A stretch of DNA of 64,000 nt, taken from positions 1-64,000 of the forward strand of contig CAJUEJ010000011.1 of assembly GCA_910585435.1 (NCBI GenBank), in the 5' to 3' direction. Position 1 is the stretch's first letter; every line of letters begins with the position of its first letter. The notes below the pieces were generated by a model. The model was not told the origin of the DNA. It searched no databases and saw only the letters and a program-made list of their open reading frames with translations. The translations under genes and the position numbers were made by a program. Source of the stretch: an uncultured Hungatella sp. GTDB lineage: Bacteria; Bacillota; Clostridia; Lachnospirales; Lachnospiraceae. Below are positions 1 through 8,305 of the stretch, piece by piece.

Positions 1-140
1 TGGCTGCCTATACCTTCGTATGGGACTTAGGCGATATCGGGATCGGCCTGATGACCATCTTCAACATGATCGCCCTCATCCCTCTGTCCCGGCAGGCTCT
101 GGACTCTTTAAGCGATTACGAAAAATCCAAAGGCATATAA
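1..140 (+). CDS. C-terminal end of an amino acid carrier protein (AGCS family sodium:alanine/glycine symporter), partial
   Basis: Only the last 45 codons are inside the window; the reading frame starts at base 3 and stops with TAA at 138-140. The visible tail contains a tryptophan-aspartate segment (FVWDLGDI), then GLMTIFNMIALIPLS and a short charged end. This closely fits the final transmembrane helix of AGCS family symporters, which co-import alanine or glycine with sodium. The last 65 bases overlap antisense to the 3' end of the convergent MATE gene. Family identity is inferred from this short tail alone. Confidence 0.7.
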   Translation, partial: AAYTFVWDLGDIGIGLMTIFNMIALIPLSRQALDSLSDYEKSKGI

Positions 141-1434
141 ATCCTGTTACATCTGCCAGAATCCACCCGATGGGGACCGACCACCAGATGCCCTTCACCC
201 CGATGGCCGGGATGGCGGAGAGCAGATAGGCCAGGATGACTCTGGTGCCCAGAGAAATCACGGTCAGAACCACAGACATCCCCGGGCGCCCCACTGCCCG
301 GTAAAACCCGTAAAGCAGGAACAGGCAGCCGATTCCGAAGTAGAAAGCGCCTTCGATGCGAAGATACTGAACCCCTACAGCCAGAATCTCTGCCTCCTCC
401 TGTTTTACGAAAAGCAGCATCAGCTGCCTTGCAAACACAGTTACTCCCAGACTGATCAGGAGACAGAATAAAATGGAACAGCAGACGGCACTTTTTATCC
501 CCTGCCGGATGCGTTCCGTTTTTTTGGCGCCGAAATTCTGAGCCGTAAAGGTGGAGAATGCATTTCCGAAATCCTGAACCGGCATATAGGCAAAGGAGTC
601 AATCTTCACTGCGGCTGCAAAAGCAGCCATGACAGCCGGCCCGAAGCTGTTTACCAGCCCCTGAACCATAAGGATTCCCAGGTTCATGACAGACTGCTGC
701 ATACAGGTCAGAAAAGAAAACTGGGCAATCTCCCCAAACGCCTGTTTTCTCAAGGGGATTTTTCCAGGCAGGAAACAAAACCCGGGGAATTTTTTCCGTG
801 TAAACAGTAAAAGCCCGATTCCGGATACAAGCTGAGCAATGACAGTGGCAATGGCAGCCCCTGCCACCCCCCAGCGAAACACGATCACAAACAGCAGATC
901 CAGCACAATATTCAGAACAGCACAGATGCCTAAAAAAATAAGAGGTGTCACCGAATCCCCCACCGCCCGCAGAAGGGAGGCAAAAAAATTGTAGAGAAAG
1001 GTAGCAAAAATCCCAAAGAAAATAATCCACAGATATTCCCGCATCAGCCCGTAGACACGTTCCGGCACCTGAAGGAAATGTAAGATCGGGTCAATCAAGA
1101 GAAAAACCGCCAGATTCAGCACCACCGCCAGCGCGGCAATCATCACAAAGGAGTGGAGAATGCTACTAAAAAGCCCCTCCTGGTCTCCTTCCCCTTTCCG
1201 GATGGAAAAAACCGCGCCGCTTCCCATACAAAGCCCCAGCAGGATCGATGTTAAAAATGTCATGAACGTATAGGAAGAGCCTACAGCTGCCAGGGCGTCC
1301 GCTCCCAAAAACTGCCCTACAATCAAAGTATCCGCCACATTGTAAAACTGCTGCAGCAGATTTCCCAGAATCATGGGAAACGCAAAATACAGCATGGTCC
1401 TGGTAACAGGCCCCCTTGTCAAATCTCTTGTCAT
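76..1434 (-). CDS. MATE family efflux transporter
   Basis: Predicted 452-residue polytopic inner-membrane protein with about 12 hydrophobic helices in two similar halves. The N-terminal stretch TMLYFAFPMILGNLLQQFYN followed by VADTLIVGQFLG is typical of MATE (NorM/DinF-like) exporters, which use ion gradients to expel cationic compounds or metabolites. The chosen ATG at 1434 begins MTRDLTRGPV; the frame is open further upstream, but that part lies inside rtcB. The gene begins 16 bases after the rtcB stop, so the two are probably co-transcribed. Its 3' end overlaps the convergent AGCS gene. The substrate cannot be told from the sequence. Confidence 0.9.
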   Translation of the reverse strand: MTRDLTRGPVTRTMLYFAFPMILGNLLQQFYNVADTLIVGQFLGADALAAVGSSYTFMTFLTSILLGLCMGSGAVFSIRKGEGDQEGLFSSILHSFVMIAALAVVLNLAVFLLIDPILHFLQVPERVYGLMREYLWIIFFGIFATFLYNFFASLLRAVGDSVTPLIFLGICAVLNIVLDLLFVIVFRWGVAGAAIATVIAQLVSGIGLLLFTRKKFPGFCFLPGKIPLRKQAFGEIAQFSFLTCMQQSVMNLGILMVQGLVNSFGPAVMAAFAAAVKIDSFAYMPVQDFGNAFSTFTAQNFGAKKTERIRQGIKSAVCCSILFCLLISLGVTVFARQLMLLFVKQEEAEILAVGVQYLRIEGAFYFGIGCLFLLYGFYRAVGRPGMSVVLTVISLGTRVILAYLLSAIPAIGVKGIWWSVPIGWILADVTGFICLWIFRNRLKSPEPAGTEG

Positions 1435-1450
1435 AATCCTTCCCCCAAAC

Positions 1451-2656
1451 CTACTCTCCTCCGGCCTTAAAATTGTAGATGGGCTTAATAATCTGCCGGA
1501 CAAAAGCCGTATCTTCGATATTATCAACAATGTCCCTCATTCCCTTATATGCCATGGGACACTCATCTAAGGTATCCTTATTTACAGAGGTTGTGTAAAC
1601 CCCCTCCATCTGATCTTTAAATTCCGACACTGTGAAGGATTCCCTGGCCGCCGAGCGGCTCATCAGCCTTCCTGCGCCGTGGGGCGCAGACTGGTTCCAT
1701 TCATCATTCCCTTTTCCCTCACAGATCAGGGAACCGTCCCGCATATTAATGGGTATCAGCAGCTTCTCTCCCTTTCTGGCAGACACGGCGCCCTTTCTTA
1801 CAATCATATTTTCCGTATCAATATAATTGTGAATGGTTGTAAACTGCTCTGTCACATGCAGCTTCATCCCTTTTACGATCTCATCCATCATCGCCTGCCT
1901 GTTCAGCTGAGCATAGGCCTGGACGATTTTCATATCGTGGATATACTGCTCAAACAGCTGGCCGGATACATAGGCCAGCTGCCTTGGAATGCTGGTCCGC
2001 TTCGTATTTTTAAGGGCGGCGATACTTTTCTGAATCTCCCTTTCCCTCCCCTGTGCCTTTAAAGAAGCGATGAGATCCTCAATATCCTTTTTTGAAGATC
2101 CGTTCAATGCCTTGTACCCTTCCTCCTGATAGTAGTTTGCCACCTCCAGTCCCAGATGGCGGCTGCCGGAATGGACTACAATATAAATATTTCCCTCCGG
2201 ATCCTTGTCTGCCTCAATAAAGTGATTGCCCCCGCCTAAGGTCCCCAGGCTTTTCTCGGCTCTCCTGGTATCTATGTACTGGTAGCAGAACAGATCCTCT
2301 ATGTTGATCTCGTCAAAATACCTGTGTGTCTTCTCGCGGATGTTAAATCCGGACGGAATCCTCTCATAGATCAGTTTATCCAGCTTCTGCAGCTCTATAT
2401 GGGATTGCCTTATCCTGATGGTTTCCATCCCGCATCCGATATCAACCCCTACCATATTGGGAACAACCTTGTCTGTAATCGTCATGGTTGTCCCGATTGT
2501 ACAGCCGGCGCCGGCATGGATATCCGGCATCAGCCGGATCCTGCTTGTGGCTGCAAACTCCTGGTTCAGCAGAAGAAGCACCTGGGCAATCGCCGCTTCG
2601 TCCACCACATCTGTAAATATTTTTGCCTCATTATATTTTCCTTTTAGCTCTATCAT
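1451..2656 (-). CDS. rtcB: RtcB family RNA ligase
   Basis: A 401-residue protein carrying the RtcB signature elements: MPDIHAG near residue 43, GVDIGCGM with the metal-binding cysteine, LGTLGGGNHF, VHSGSRHLG, and PHGAGRLMSR with the histidine that is guanylylated in characterised RtcB. The family joins 2',3'-cyclic phosphate or 3'-phosphate RNA ends to 5'-OH ends using GTP and Mn2+, in RNA repair. All visible catalytic elements are intact. The ATG at 2656 is preceded by GGAGG at a suitable distance. No rtcA or archease gene is nearby; a MATE exporter follows in the same direction. Confidence 0.93.
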   Translation of the reverse strand: MIELKGKYNEAKIFTDVVDEAAIAQVLLLLNQEFAATSRIRLMPDIHAGAGCTIGTTMTITDKVVPNMVGVDIGCGMETIRIRQSHIELQKLDKLIYERIPSGFNIREKTHRYFDEINIEDLFCYQYIDTRRAEKSLGTLGGGNHFIEADKDPEGNIYIVVHSGSRHLGLEVANYYQEEGYKALNGSSKKDIEDLIASLKAQGREREIQKSIAALKNTKRTSIPRQLAYVSGQLFEQYIHDMKIVQAYAQLNRQAMMDEIVKGMKLHVTEQFTTIHNYIDTENMIVRKGAVSARKGEKLLIPINMRDGSLICEGKGNDEWNQSAPHGAGRLMSRSAARESFTVSEFKDQMEGVYTTSVNKDTLDECPMAYKGMRDIVDNIEDTAFVRQIIKPIYNFKAGGE

Positions 2657-2696
2657 ATATCCTCCATAAGCTTCCCTTATGCCTGTTTTGTGTCAG

Positions 2697-2745
2697 ATAA
2701 AAGAACAAGCCATATCCGCCAAAAAAACCGGACATGGCTTGTTTC
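2697..2745 (-). terminator. Rho-independent terminator of the tRNA-Ala transcript
   Basis: On the minus strand, 15-nt arms (2729-2743 and 2704-2718) pair with a single G.U mismatch around a T-rich loop and are followed by a CTTTT run. It lies directly after the tRNA and before rtcB, so it should end the tRNA transcript. Confidence 0.85.
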
Positions 2746-2747
2746 CA

Positions 2748-2820
2748 TGGAGATAACGGGATTCGAACCCGCGACCTCTGCGTTGCGAACGCAGCGCTCT
2801 CCCAGCTGAGCTATATCCCC
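2748..2820 (-). tRNA. tRNA-Ala, anticodon CGC (reads GCG)
   Basis: The 73-nt sequence folds as a full cloverleaf. The acceptor stem GGGGATA/TATCTCC contains a G3.U70 pair, the alanyl-tRNA synthetase identity element. The anticodon stem CTGCG/CGCAG closes the loop TTCGCAA, giving anticodon CGC. The T loop is TTCGAAT. The 3' CCA is not encoded. A sigma-A promoter lies just upstream and a strong terminator just downstream, so this is a single-gene transcription unit. Confidence 0.95.
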
Positions 2821-2828
2821 ATGGCTCT

Positions 2829-2856
2829 ATTATAGCACCAGTTTTCAAAAATGCAA
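2829..2856 (-). promoter_or_regulatory. Sigma-A promoter of tRNA-Ala
   Basis: On the minus strand TTGCAT (2851-2856) and a consensus TATAAT (2829-2834) are separated by 16 bases, a few bases upstream of the mature tRNA. The -35 abuts the stop codon of the GH18 gene. Confidence 0.75.
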
Positions 2857-4014
2857 TTAATTTTTTTCGATTTGGAAGCGATAATCCAGAAGCTCCCAGC
2901 CTGCCCGGAACAGCTGGTTTATCTGCCACACGCCAATCCCCCGCAGGCTGTACTCCTCCACCAGCTTAAATTTTGCCTGGTAGCTTCTCACATCCTCAAA
3001 CCATACCTGATGCTCCACCCCGTACTGCCAGTACGTAAAATACGGAGACTGGGCCGTCTGATCAAACCCGATGGGGACTCCGTAAAAGATTGCCATCTGG
3101 ACAGCCTCTATATTTCCCAGTGTCCTGGCTTTTGTGGTTCCACGGACATAGGGCAGGGGCCAGTCATAGCCATAGTTTGGAACTCCCATACAGATTTTGT
3201 AGGCAGGAATCCTGGTGAGGGCATATTCCACCACGCGCCGCACCTGATTGACAGGGGCCACTGCCATAGGCGGCCCGTAGGTGTATCCCCATTCGTAGGT
3301 CATTAAGAATACCCAGTTAGCCGCCTGGCCAAGGGCCCTGTAATCCATCCCTTCATATAAGACGCCTTTCTGATTGTCCGAGTATTTAGGCGCCAGGGCC
3401 ACGGTCACATAAAAGCCAAACTGGTTTAACAGATTTGTGGCCCTTCCCACAAAAGCCGAAAAAGAATCTCTGTCCTCAGGAAGCACATATTCAAAATCAA
3501 TATTTACCCCCTGGTACCCCTTCTCTGTCATCACCCATACCAGGTTCCGCAGAAGCTTTAGCTGGACATCCTGCTGCCTCACCAGGGCGCTTACCAGCCC
3601 GTTGTTGAAATGGCCGTCTTTCCCCAGAGGCGTCAGGGTAAGGGTAGGCTTTGCTTCTGCCAGAAGGGCGCTGTTTACCATCCATCTATCGTCTAAGGTG
3701 GGATAAATCAGATCCCCCTGTGTGGTAAAACCATAGGAGAACACCGCAAGCTCTGACAGATACGGCAGAGTCTGATCCAGCACCCAGTCAGAAATAAACG
3801 GGTATGCATAGCCGCTGCTTTCAATCTGCCGCCTCCTTATTTTCTCCGCTTCCGTCAGCTGTTCATTTTTCTTCGAAATCAATAAGGCCTGCCCGACGGC
3901 AAGCCTGTATGGATACTCTAATTGATTGGTACTGATTATGGATGCCGTATCCGCTCCTGTTTTTTCTGCAATCTGATCCACCGTATCATCTGGCTGTACA
4001 ACATAAATCTCCAT
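2857..4014 (-). CDS. LysM domain glycoside hydrolase family 18 protein (SleL/YaaH-like)
   Basis: A 385-residue protein with an N-terminal LysM domain (about residues 2-48, with IYVVQPDDTV and a conserved NQL) that would bind peptidoglycan, followed by a GH18 barrel. The catalytic strand reads YQGVNIDFEYV, with the acidic residues of the GH18 DxxDxDxE type and a glutamate as likely proton donor. The family resembles SleL/YaaH enzymes, N-acetylglucosaminidases acting on spore cortex fragments during germination. No signal peptide is seen, as in SleL relatives. The start is the ATG at 4014, with AGGAA about 8 bases upstream; a TTG two codons earlier has no ribosome-site spacing. A role in germination is inferred. 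Confidence 0.87.
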   Translation of the reverse strand: MEIYVVQPDDTVDQIAEKTGADTASIISTNQLEYPYRLAVGQALLISKKNEQLTEAEKIRRRQIESSGYAYPFISDWVLDQTLPYLSELAVFSYGFTTQGDLIYPTLDDRWMVNSALLAEAKPTLTLTPLGKDGHFNNGLVSALVRQQDVQLKLLRNLVWVMTEKGYQGVNIDFEYVLPEDRDSFSAFVGRATNLLNQFGFYVTVALAPKYSDNQKGVLYEGMDYRALGQAANWVFLMTYEWGYTYGPPMAVAPVNQVRRVVEYALTRIPAYKICMGVPNYGYDWPLPYVRGTTKARTLGNIEAVQMAIFYGVPIGFDQTAQSPYFTYWQYGVEHQVWFEDVRSYQAKFKLVEEYSLRGIGVWQINQLFRAGWELLDYRFQIEKN

Positions 4015-4056
4015 AGGCAATTCCTATTTTTTTAACAGTATATTACCATGGATTTT

Positions 4057-6129
4057 CTAATATGTCAGAGCCTGGTTTAAAGTTTCTGTCCCCGGCACCA
4101 CAAATTTTCCGTCTGCGATGATGGAAAGCTTCTCTCCCCTGGCAGTCATCCCGTAAATCTCATCTAATTCCGAATAGGGGATGGTGATATCTGTGTGGCA
4201 GCTGAAATAAGCCCTGGATACATCCTCTCTGCGGAGAGCCGATATCTCATTGTCCCTGGCGATAATCTCCTTTCCGTCCGGATTAAACACAGGTGAATCC
4301 TCTGCCCAGCTGTAACAGGTGTCTCCCACTGCAAAATGTGGCCCCATCTTCTCCACGATCAGAATGGGAAGCCTGTCTACAATGCCGAACCGGCCGGCCA
4401 TGGCATAGGCTGCCGTGTTGGTGCCGATGGCACACTCCCCCATGGGAAGGCTGTCGTGATTCTTTAGGATCATCTGTTTAATCAGGGCCTTTCCCTGGGC
4501 CGGATCCGTAAAATTGTCGCAGGAATAGTCTCTTGTCCTTCCGTCCTTAAATTCTATTTTCAGATTCTTAAACTGGATGTCGCCGATATAGACTGTACTG
4601 ACATGAAGCGTCCCTTCTGTTCCTGCCAGCACCGGGGAGGTAAATACTTCTCCCAGAGGGATATTCACATCTGCCACACAGTTTTCAAAATTAGTCTGCT
4701 TTTCAGGGCTTTCAAGGGGATGGAGCATCACCTTCAGGCAGGTCATGTTCTCTCCTTTTCCTGTCACCATCACATAGCGGGCCTGATCCAGACGGTCGAT
4801 GATGGCCTGCTGGATGTTCTTATATATCTCGTAATCCAGGGTGTTGATGCGGATGGTCTCCTGGAAAATGTCCTGGAAATCCGGTCCGATAGACGGCTTT
4901 GGAAATGCGATGATTGTAAAGCTGGTTTCATCTCCCGGAATGTACTGATTGACAACCTGGGAGGAATCGCCAGCGTAGGCCAGGGTCAGCTTCTCCTGCT
5001 TTTCGCTTAAGGAAAAGCATTCCGGTTTATTAACCGGCTGGAAACCAGGCTCTCCGAAGGTCTCTATCACCGCAGGCCCGGCATAATCGGCAGCCTCCCT
5101 CCTGTAGGTTTCATAGGCTGTTTTAAGGACTGCCAGCTTCCGATCCGTAAAGGCCTTTTTCAGGTAGACTGCCTGATCGAACCGGTGATCGTATTCATAT
5201 TGTTTGTTGGGAGAGGTTCCCCAAAAGCCCCGTTTTCTCCCGGGAGTTTTATTTACGCTCCAGACCGCACTGCGGCAGAGAACAGGCTCCAGCCCCATGG
5301 TTCTGAAATTTTCCACAGCTTTCTTTACCATCCGCTCAAATCCCAGGGGATAGAAGACTGCCACAGTCTTTTTTCGGGACAGGTCACGTCCCATGACTTC
5401 AAAGCCTTTTCTGTAGCCTTCCGTGTACGTATCTGCCATGCGGTCTATGGTCTCTTGAGGAAGTCCATTCATAAAACCGGCAATCTCCAGTTCTTCCTCT
5501 GACACATACTCACCGTACCCATACAGATACCGGACATCCCTAAGATCCCTGCCCAGAACAATATCCTTGGCAAATGAAAGGGAGGGATCCAGCGTTTCCC
5601 TGACCCGGTAATCCACAGTCAGATCCGTGTAATCGCTGGTGAACCAGTAAAGCGTGTCTTCCACCTGCTCCTTTTTGGGAATCTCTTCCTCAAACATGTT
5701 GTAGATCTCGATGAGCAGCTCGTCTAAGATAGTCATCTCTGTCAGGCGGCCTTCGTGGACAAAGGCAATCTGCCCCCGGATCTCTGCGCAGAGGAAGGAA
5801 AGAAAAGGGCCAAGCTCCGAGCCCAGGGTTTTTGCGGCATAGGCCGGATTGGCGTAGCTATTGTCATAATTCTCTGGCAGAATATCCTGGTAAAGCCGTC
5901 TGTTCCACGCTTTTAACTGTTCTAAATCCTGTCTGTGCCACCGTCCGTCTGCCATCTGACAGCGCACCTGTTCTATCAGGCCGATAAAGCCTGCCGTGCG
6001 CCGGAAATATTCCCTGTAAGGCTCTGGCACTGTCTCCTCTTTCTCCATCTGTCGGATCCTGTCTATTGAGAGAGCGTATCTTTCGGCGACTGCTTCGTTT
6101 TCTTTATTTCCTGATTCCTGACAACCCAT
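4057..6129 (-). CDS. Large M29-type (thermophilic) metalloaminopeptidase
   Basis: A 690-residue protein. The C-terminal third carries the M29 aminopeptidase features: LGEVFTSP, GECAIGTN, GPHFAVGDT and CHTDITIPY, which supply the Glu, Glu, His and His/Asp metal-site residues of this family. The N-terminal ~300 residues are extra; classical M29 enzymes are about 400 residues. No secretion signal is seen, so it should be cytoplasmic. The ATG at 6129 begins 3 bases after the stop of the preceding membrane protein gene, so they are co-transcribed. Metal-dependent removal of N-terminal amino acids is inferred from the family; substrate preference is unknown. Confidence 0.82.
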   Translation of the reverse strand: MGCQESGNKENEAVAERYALSIDRIRQMEKEETVPEPYREYFRRTAGFIGLIEQVRCQMADGRWHRQDLEQLKAWNRRLYQDILPENYDNSYANPAYAAKTLGSELGPFLSFLCAEIRGQIAFVHEGRLTEMTILDELLIEIYNMFEEEIPKKEQVEDTLYWFTSDYTDLTVDYRVRETLDPSLSFAKDIVLGRDLRDVRYLYGYGEYVSEEELEIAGFMNGLPQETIDRMADTYTEGYRKGFEVMGRDLSRKKTVAVFYPLGFERMVKKAVENFRTMGLEPVLCRSAVWSVNKTPGRKRGFWGTSPNKQYEYDHRFDQAVYLKKAFTDRKLAVLKTAYETYRREAADYAGPAVIETFGEPGFQPVNKPECFSLSEKQEKLTLAYAGDSSQVVNQYIPGDETSFTIIAFPKPSIGPDFQDIFQETIRINTLDYEIYKNIQQAIIDRLDQARYVMVTGKGENMTCLKVMLHPLESPEKQTNFENCVADVNIPLGEVFTSPVLAGTEGTLHVSTVYIGDIQFKNLKIEFKDGRTRDYSCDNFTDPAQGKALIKQMILKNHDSLPMGECAIGTNTAAYAMAGRFGIVDRLPILIVEKMGPHFAVGDTCYSWAEDSPVFNPDGKEIIARDNEISALRREDVSRAYFSCHTDITIPYSELDEIYGMTARGEKLSIIADGKFVVPGTETLNQALTY

Positions 6130-6132
6130 GAC

Positions 6133-6699
6133 CTATCCCCTCACTCCGATAAAAATTGTCACTGCCCATGCAGCCATAAGCATGGTGCTGGCTGCGATAC
6201 AGATCCTGGCCAGCACATAGTTCCTTCCCTCCTCCAGGAAAGAAATAAGTCCGTACCAGAATGATAGAATTCCCAAAATCAAGCTGCAAAATACCATGGC
6301 GGCTGAGGTCATAGGCGCCTGTCCTTTAGTGGCCACCGCCCAGTAGATCCCCGCAAAGCCCAGAAGCAGGGCTACCACCAGCATTCCCACAGAGAAAAAG
6401 CTTCTTCTTGCCACCGGCTTTCTCACATAGGAAACCCTGCTGGCTGCCGCTTCCCGCGCCTGTTCCAGGTTCTGCTCTTTCCGCTTTTTTCTGGCCTCCA
6501 GCTCTTTTCTGGCTTCTTCCTTTTCCCGTTTCCTTCTGTCGGCATCGATCTCATGCTTCCTGATTTCCAGGCCTCCGTACCGCCCCTCCACCAGCTCGTA
6601 TTCCACCTGATTTCTGCCGCCCTGCTCCTTCACTCGTTCTCTTCTCTCCTGCGCCCCCTTAAAGCCTCCCCTTTTTTTAGAGTTCTTTCTTTCTGGCAC
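6133..6699 (-). CDS. Hypothetical membrane protein with basic coiled N-terminus
   Basis: I do not firmly recognise this 188-residue protein. The first ~95 residues are highly charged (many Lys, Arg, Glu) and likely helical. Three hydrophobic segments follow, near residues 101-122, 129-152 and 163-186. The layout recalls small Lachnospiraceae membrane proteins of DUF6142 type, but that is only a resemblance. The start is GTG at 6699, supported by AAGGAGG 8 bases upstream. It overlaps the VanZ-like gene by 23 bases and precedes the M29 peptidase by 3, so the three genes form an operon. Confidence 0.7.
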   Translation of the reverse strand: MPERKNSKKRGGFKGAQERRERVKEQGGRNQVEYELVEGRYGGLEIRKHEIDADRRKREKEEARKELEARKKRKEQNLEQAREAAASRVSYVRKPVARRSFFSVGMLVVALLLGFAGIYWAVATKGQAPMTSAAMVFCSLILGILSFWYGLISFLEEGRNYVLARICIAASTMLMAAWAVTIFIGVRG

Positions 6700-7159
6700 G
6701 AAGCTTCCTCCTTATACGAACCTTCTGTACGATTTTATAAAGCAGGAATCCTAAAATCCCGCCTGTTGTATTCAAAAGCAAATCATCCACATCAAAGCTC
6801 CCTACCTTGAAAACCAGCTGGATCGTCTCGATACAAAGGCTGAAAGAAAATCCCAGAAGAAGTGCGTTATACCACTTTCTTCCCCTGCGGCTGACCACCG
6901 GAAGGAAAAAGCCAAAGGGCATAAAACCAACCACATTTCCCACCAGGTTTAAAAATACCGCCTTAAAGCCCAGCTGCTCACGGTACGTATAAAAACGCTT
7001 AATCTCTTTAAAAAGCTCCAGATTGTATGCATATTCTGATTGTGGATCTGCCGTCCTCCCGAAGGATTCGGCAAAAAACATAAAATATACCAAGGCCAGG
7101 AGGTACAGAACAAACAGCACCCAGCCGAATTTTTGAAGTTTTGTGGTGTTTCGAATCAT
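6677..7159 (-). CDS. VanZ-like family membrane protein
   Basis: A 160-residue protein with about four to five transmembrane helices. It contains the VanZ-domain pattern NLVGNVVGFMPFGFFLP, then CIETIQ and SFDVDDLLLNTTGG. VanZ gives low-level teicoplanin resistance in enterococci by an unknown mechanism; most chromosomal VanZ-domain proteins such as this have no assigned role. No vanHAX genes are nearby, so resistance should not be assumed. It begins the operon running into the charged membrane protein and the M29 peptidase. Confidence 0.85.
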   Translation of the reverse strand: MIRNTTKLQKFGWVLFVLYLLALVYFMFFAESFGRTADPQSEYAYNLELFKEIKRFYTYREQLGFKAVFLNLVGNVVGFMPFGFFLPVVSRRGRKWYNALLLGFSFSLCIETIQLVFKVGSFDVDDLLLNTTGGILGFLLYKIVQKVRIRRKLRARKKEL

Positions 7160-7180
7160 AAATTATTGTTTCCATGGAAA

Positions 7181-7212
7181 CCCGCCGGACATTCCGGTGT
7201 GGCGGTGTGTCG
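7181..7212 (-). repeat. Dispersed 108-nt element, copy E (central fragment)
   Basis: Thirty-two bases match the central part of copies A and B (CCCGCCGGACATTC then GTGTGGCGGTG on the plus strand). In the element's frame the minus strand still reads R-H-T...C-x-A-G, as in copy A. It abuts the stop codon of the 49-residue gene. Confidence 0.6.
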
Positions 7213-7362
7213 TCAGAACAAAAGCTGAGACTTTTTTTTCAAAAGGTTTGCGCCTGTGACAATAGCCAGAGTCCCTGCCGAAAGTCCGGTCACAATCATA
7301 ATAACCCCGATTGCAATGTTGGCTGCGCCTGTATTCCTCATTGTCTTATATACATTTTCCAT
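7213..7362 (-). CDS. Small membrane protein, 49 residues, unknown function
   Basis: This short gene is supported by AAGGAG about 10 bases before the ATG at 7362. The product starts MENVYKTMRNTGAANIAIG, has one long hydrophobic segment (about residues 12-42, rich in Ile, Val, Gly and possibly two short passes) and ends with basic residues (LKKKSQLLF). It lies downstream of pyrE and is flanked by dispersed-element copies A (upstream) and E (at its stop). The protein resembles small conserved membrane proteins of Lachnospiraceae, but I cannot name a family. Co-transcription with the pyr operon is possible because no terminator with a U-run is evident. Confidence 0.65.
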   Translation of the reverse strand: MENVYKTMRNTGAANIAIGVIMIVTGLSAGTLAIVTGANLLKKKSQLLF

Positions 7363-7396
7363 GGCTCTCTCTCCTTACTGGTTTACTAGAGTTTTG

Positions 7397-7504
7397 CTTT
7401 AAAAATCCGCCGCCGATCAGGCGGCATCCATTCAGGTATGCCCAATGTGCCCGCCAGACATTTATGAGCGGTGGTGTGCCGGCAGCCGGGCACATGGAGG
7501 GTTA
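7397..7504 (-). repeat. Dispersed 108-nt element, copy A (full length)
   Basis: A full-length copy directly after the pyrE stop. On the minus strand it has a 5' hairpin (TGTGCC/GGCACA arms) and a 3' hairpin (GCCGCC/GGCGGC) followed by GATTTTT. Its 36 codons stay open and align without gaps to the 36-residue insert in PyrD, with 17 identical residues (for example LAG, IPE and MP). Confidence 0.85.
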
Positions 7505-7509
7505 CTATA

Positions 7510-8184
7510 TCAGTGTACCCCATACTGCTGATAATACGCATCGATTGCCCCTTTAATTGTATCATCAATCACAACCTGCCCCTGGCATTCCCTGTTGTAG
7601 AGATATTCTACCACATCTGCCATGGACACAATCGCATTGGCCTCGAATCCGTAGAGATCTTTGATCTCCTCCAACGCGCTTTTATTTCCTTTGCCCCGCT
7701 CCATCCGGTTTAAGGAAACTATCAGGCCTTTGATCTCCACATTTCCCTGGGCCTTGATAATAGGAAATGTCTCTTCGATGGATTTTCCTGAAGTAGTCAC
7801 GTCCTCGATAATCACGACTCTGTCTCCATCCTTTATAGGGCTTCCAAGTAAAATTCCGGCATCCCCGTGATCCTTGGCTTCCTTTCTGTTGGAGCAGTAT
7901 TTAATATCTTTTCCGTACAGCTGGCTGAATGCGATAACCGTGGCTACGCTTAAGGGAATCCCCTTGTAAGCCGGCCCGAACAGCACATCAAAATCCTCTC
8001 CGTAATGGGCATGGATGGCTCTGGCATAATACTGCCCCAGGCGACTTAACTGACTTCCGGTAACGTAAGCGCCTGCATTCATAAAAAACGGGGATTTTCT
8101 TCCGCTTTTCAACGTGAAATCACCAAATTTCAGCACTTTGCTTTCCACCATAAACTGGATAAACTCTTCTTTATACTGTTCCAT
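7510..8184 (-). CDS. pyrE: Orotate phosphoribosyltransferase
   Basis: A 224-residue enzyme joining orotate to PRPP to give orotidine 5'-phosphate in UMP synthesis. Seen here: KFGDFTLKSGRKSPFFMNAG at the N-terminus, the FGPAYKGIPLS loop, and the PRPP-binding motif VVIIEDVTTSGKS near residues 130-142. The ATG at 8184 (MEQYKEEF) matches the usual family start; a TTG 42 bases upstream is also open, and the best ribosome site (AGGAG) is slightly far from the ATG. It is the last enzyme gene of the pyrF-pyrK-pyrD-pyrE operon, 121 bases after pyrD. Confidence 0.95.
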   Translation of the reverse strand: MEQYKEEFIQFMVESKVLKFGDFTLKSGRKSPFFMNAGAYVTGSQLSRLGQYYARAIHAHYGEDFDVLFGPAYKGIPLSVATVIAFSQLYGKDIKYCSNRKEAKDHGDAGILLGSPIKDGDRVVIIEDVTTSGKSIEETFPIIKAQGNVEIKGLIVSLNRMERGKGNKSALEEIKDLYGFEANAIVSMADVVEYLYNRECQGQVVIDDTIKGAIDAYYQQYGVH

Positions 8185-8305
8185 TCCCTTAAATTTTCTC
8201 CTTTTTGTCTTATATGTACTTTTCAAATTCCTTCTGTCTGCAGGCTCCCTCTGAACATAACCACAGCAAACTGGTACAGTGCTGCACCAGAAAATCCGGT
8301 GTCTC

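Noticed and set aside
2693..2929. A 78-codon minus-strand frame over the tRNA
   Set aside because: It runs through the tRNA-Ala gene and its promoter and terminator, which fully explain this DNA.
6677..7159. VanZ-like gene as a glycopeptide resistance determinant
   Set aside because: No vanHAX or vanRS genes are nearby; VanZ-domain proteins are common without resistance.
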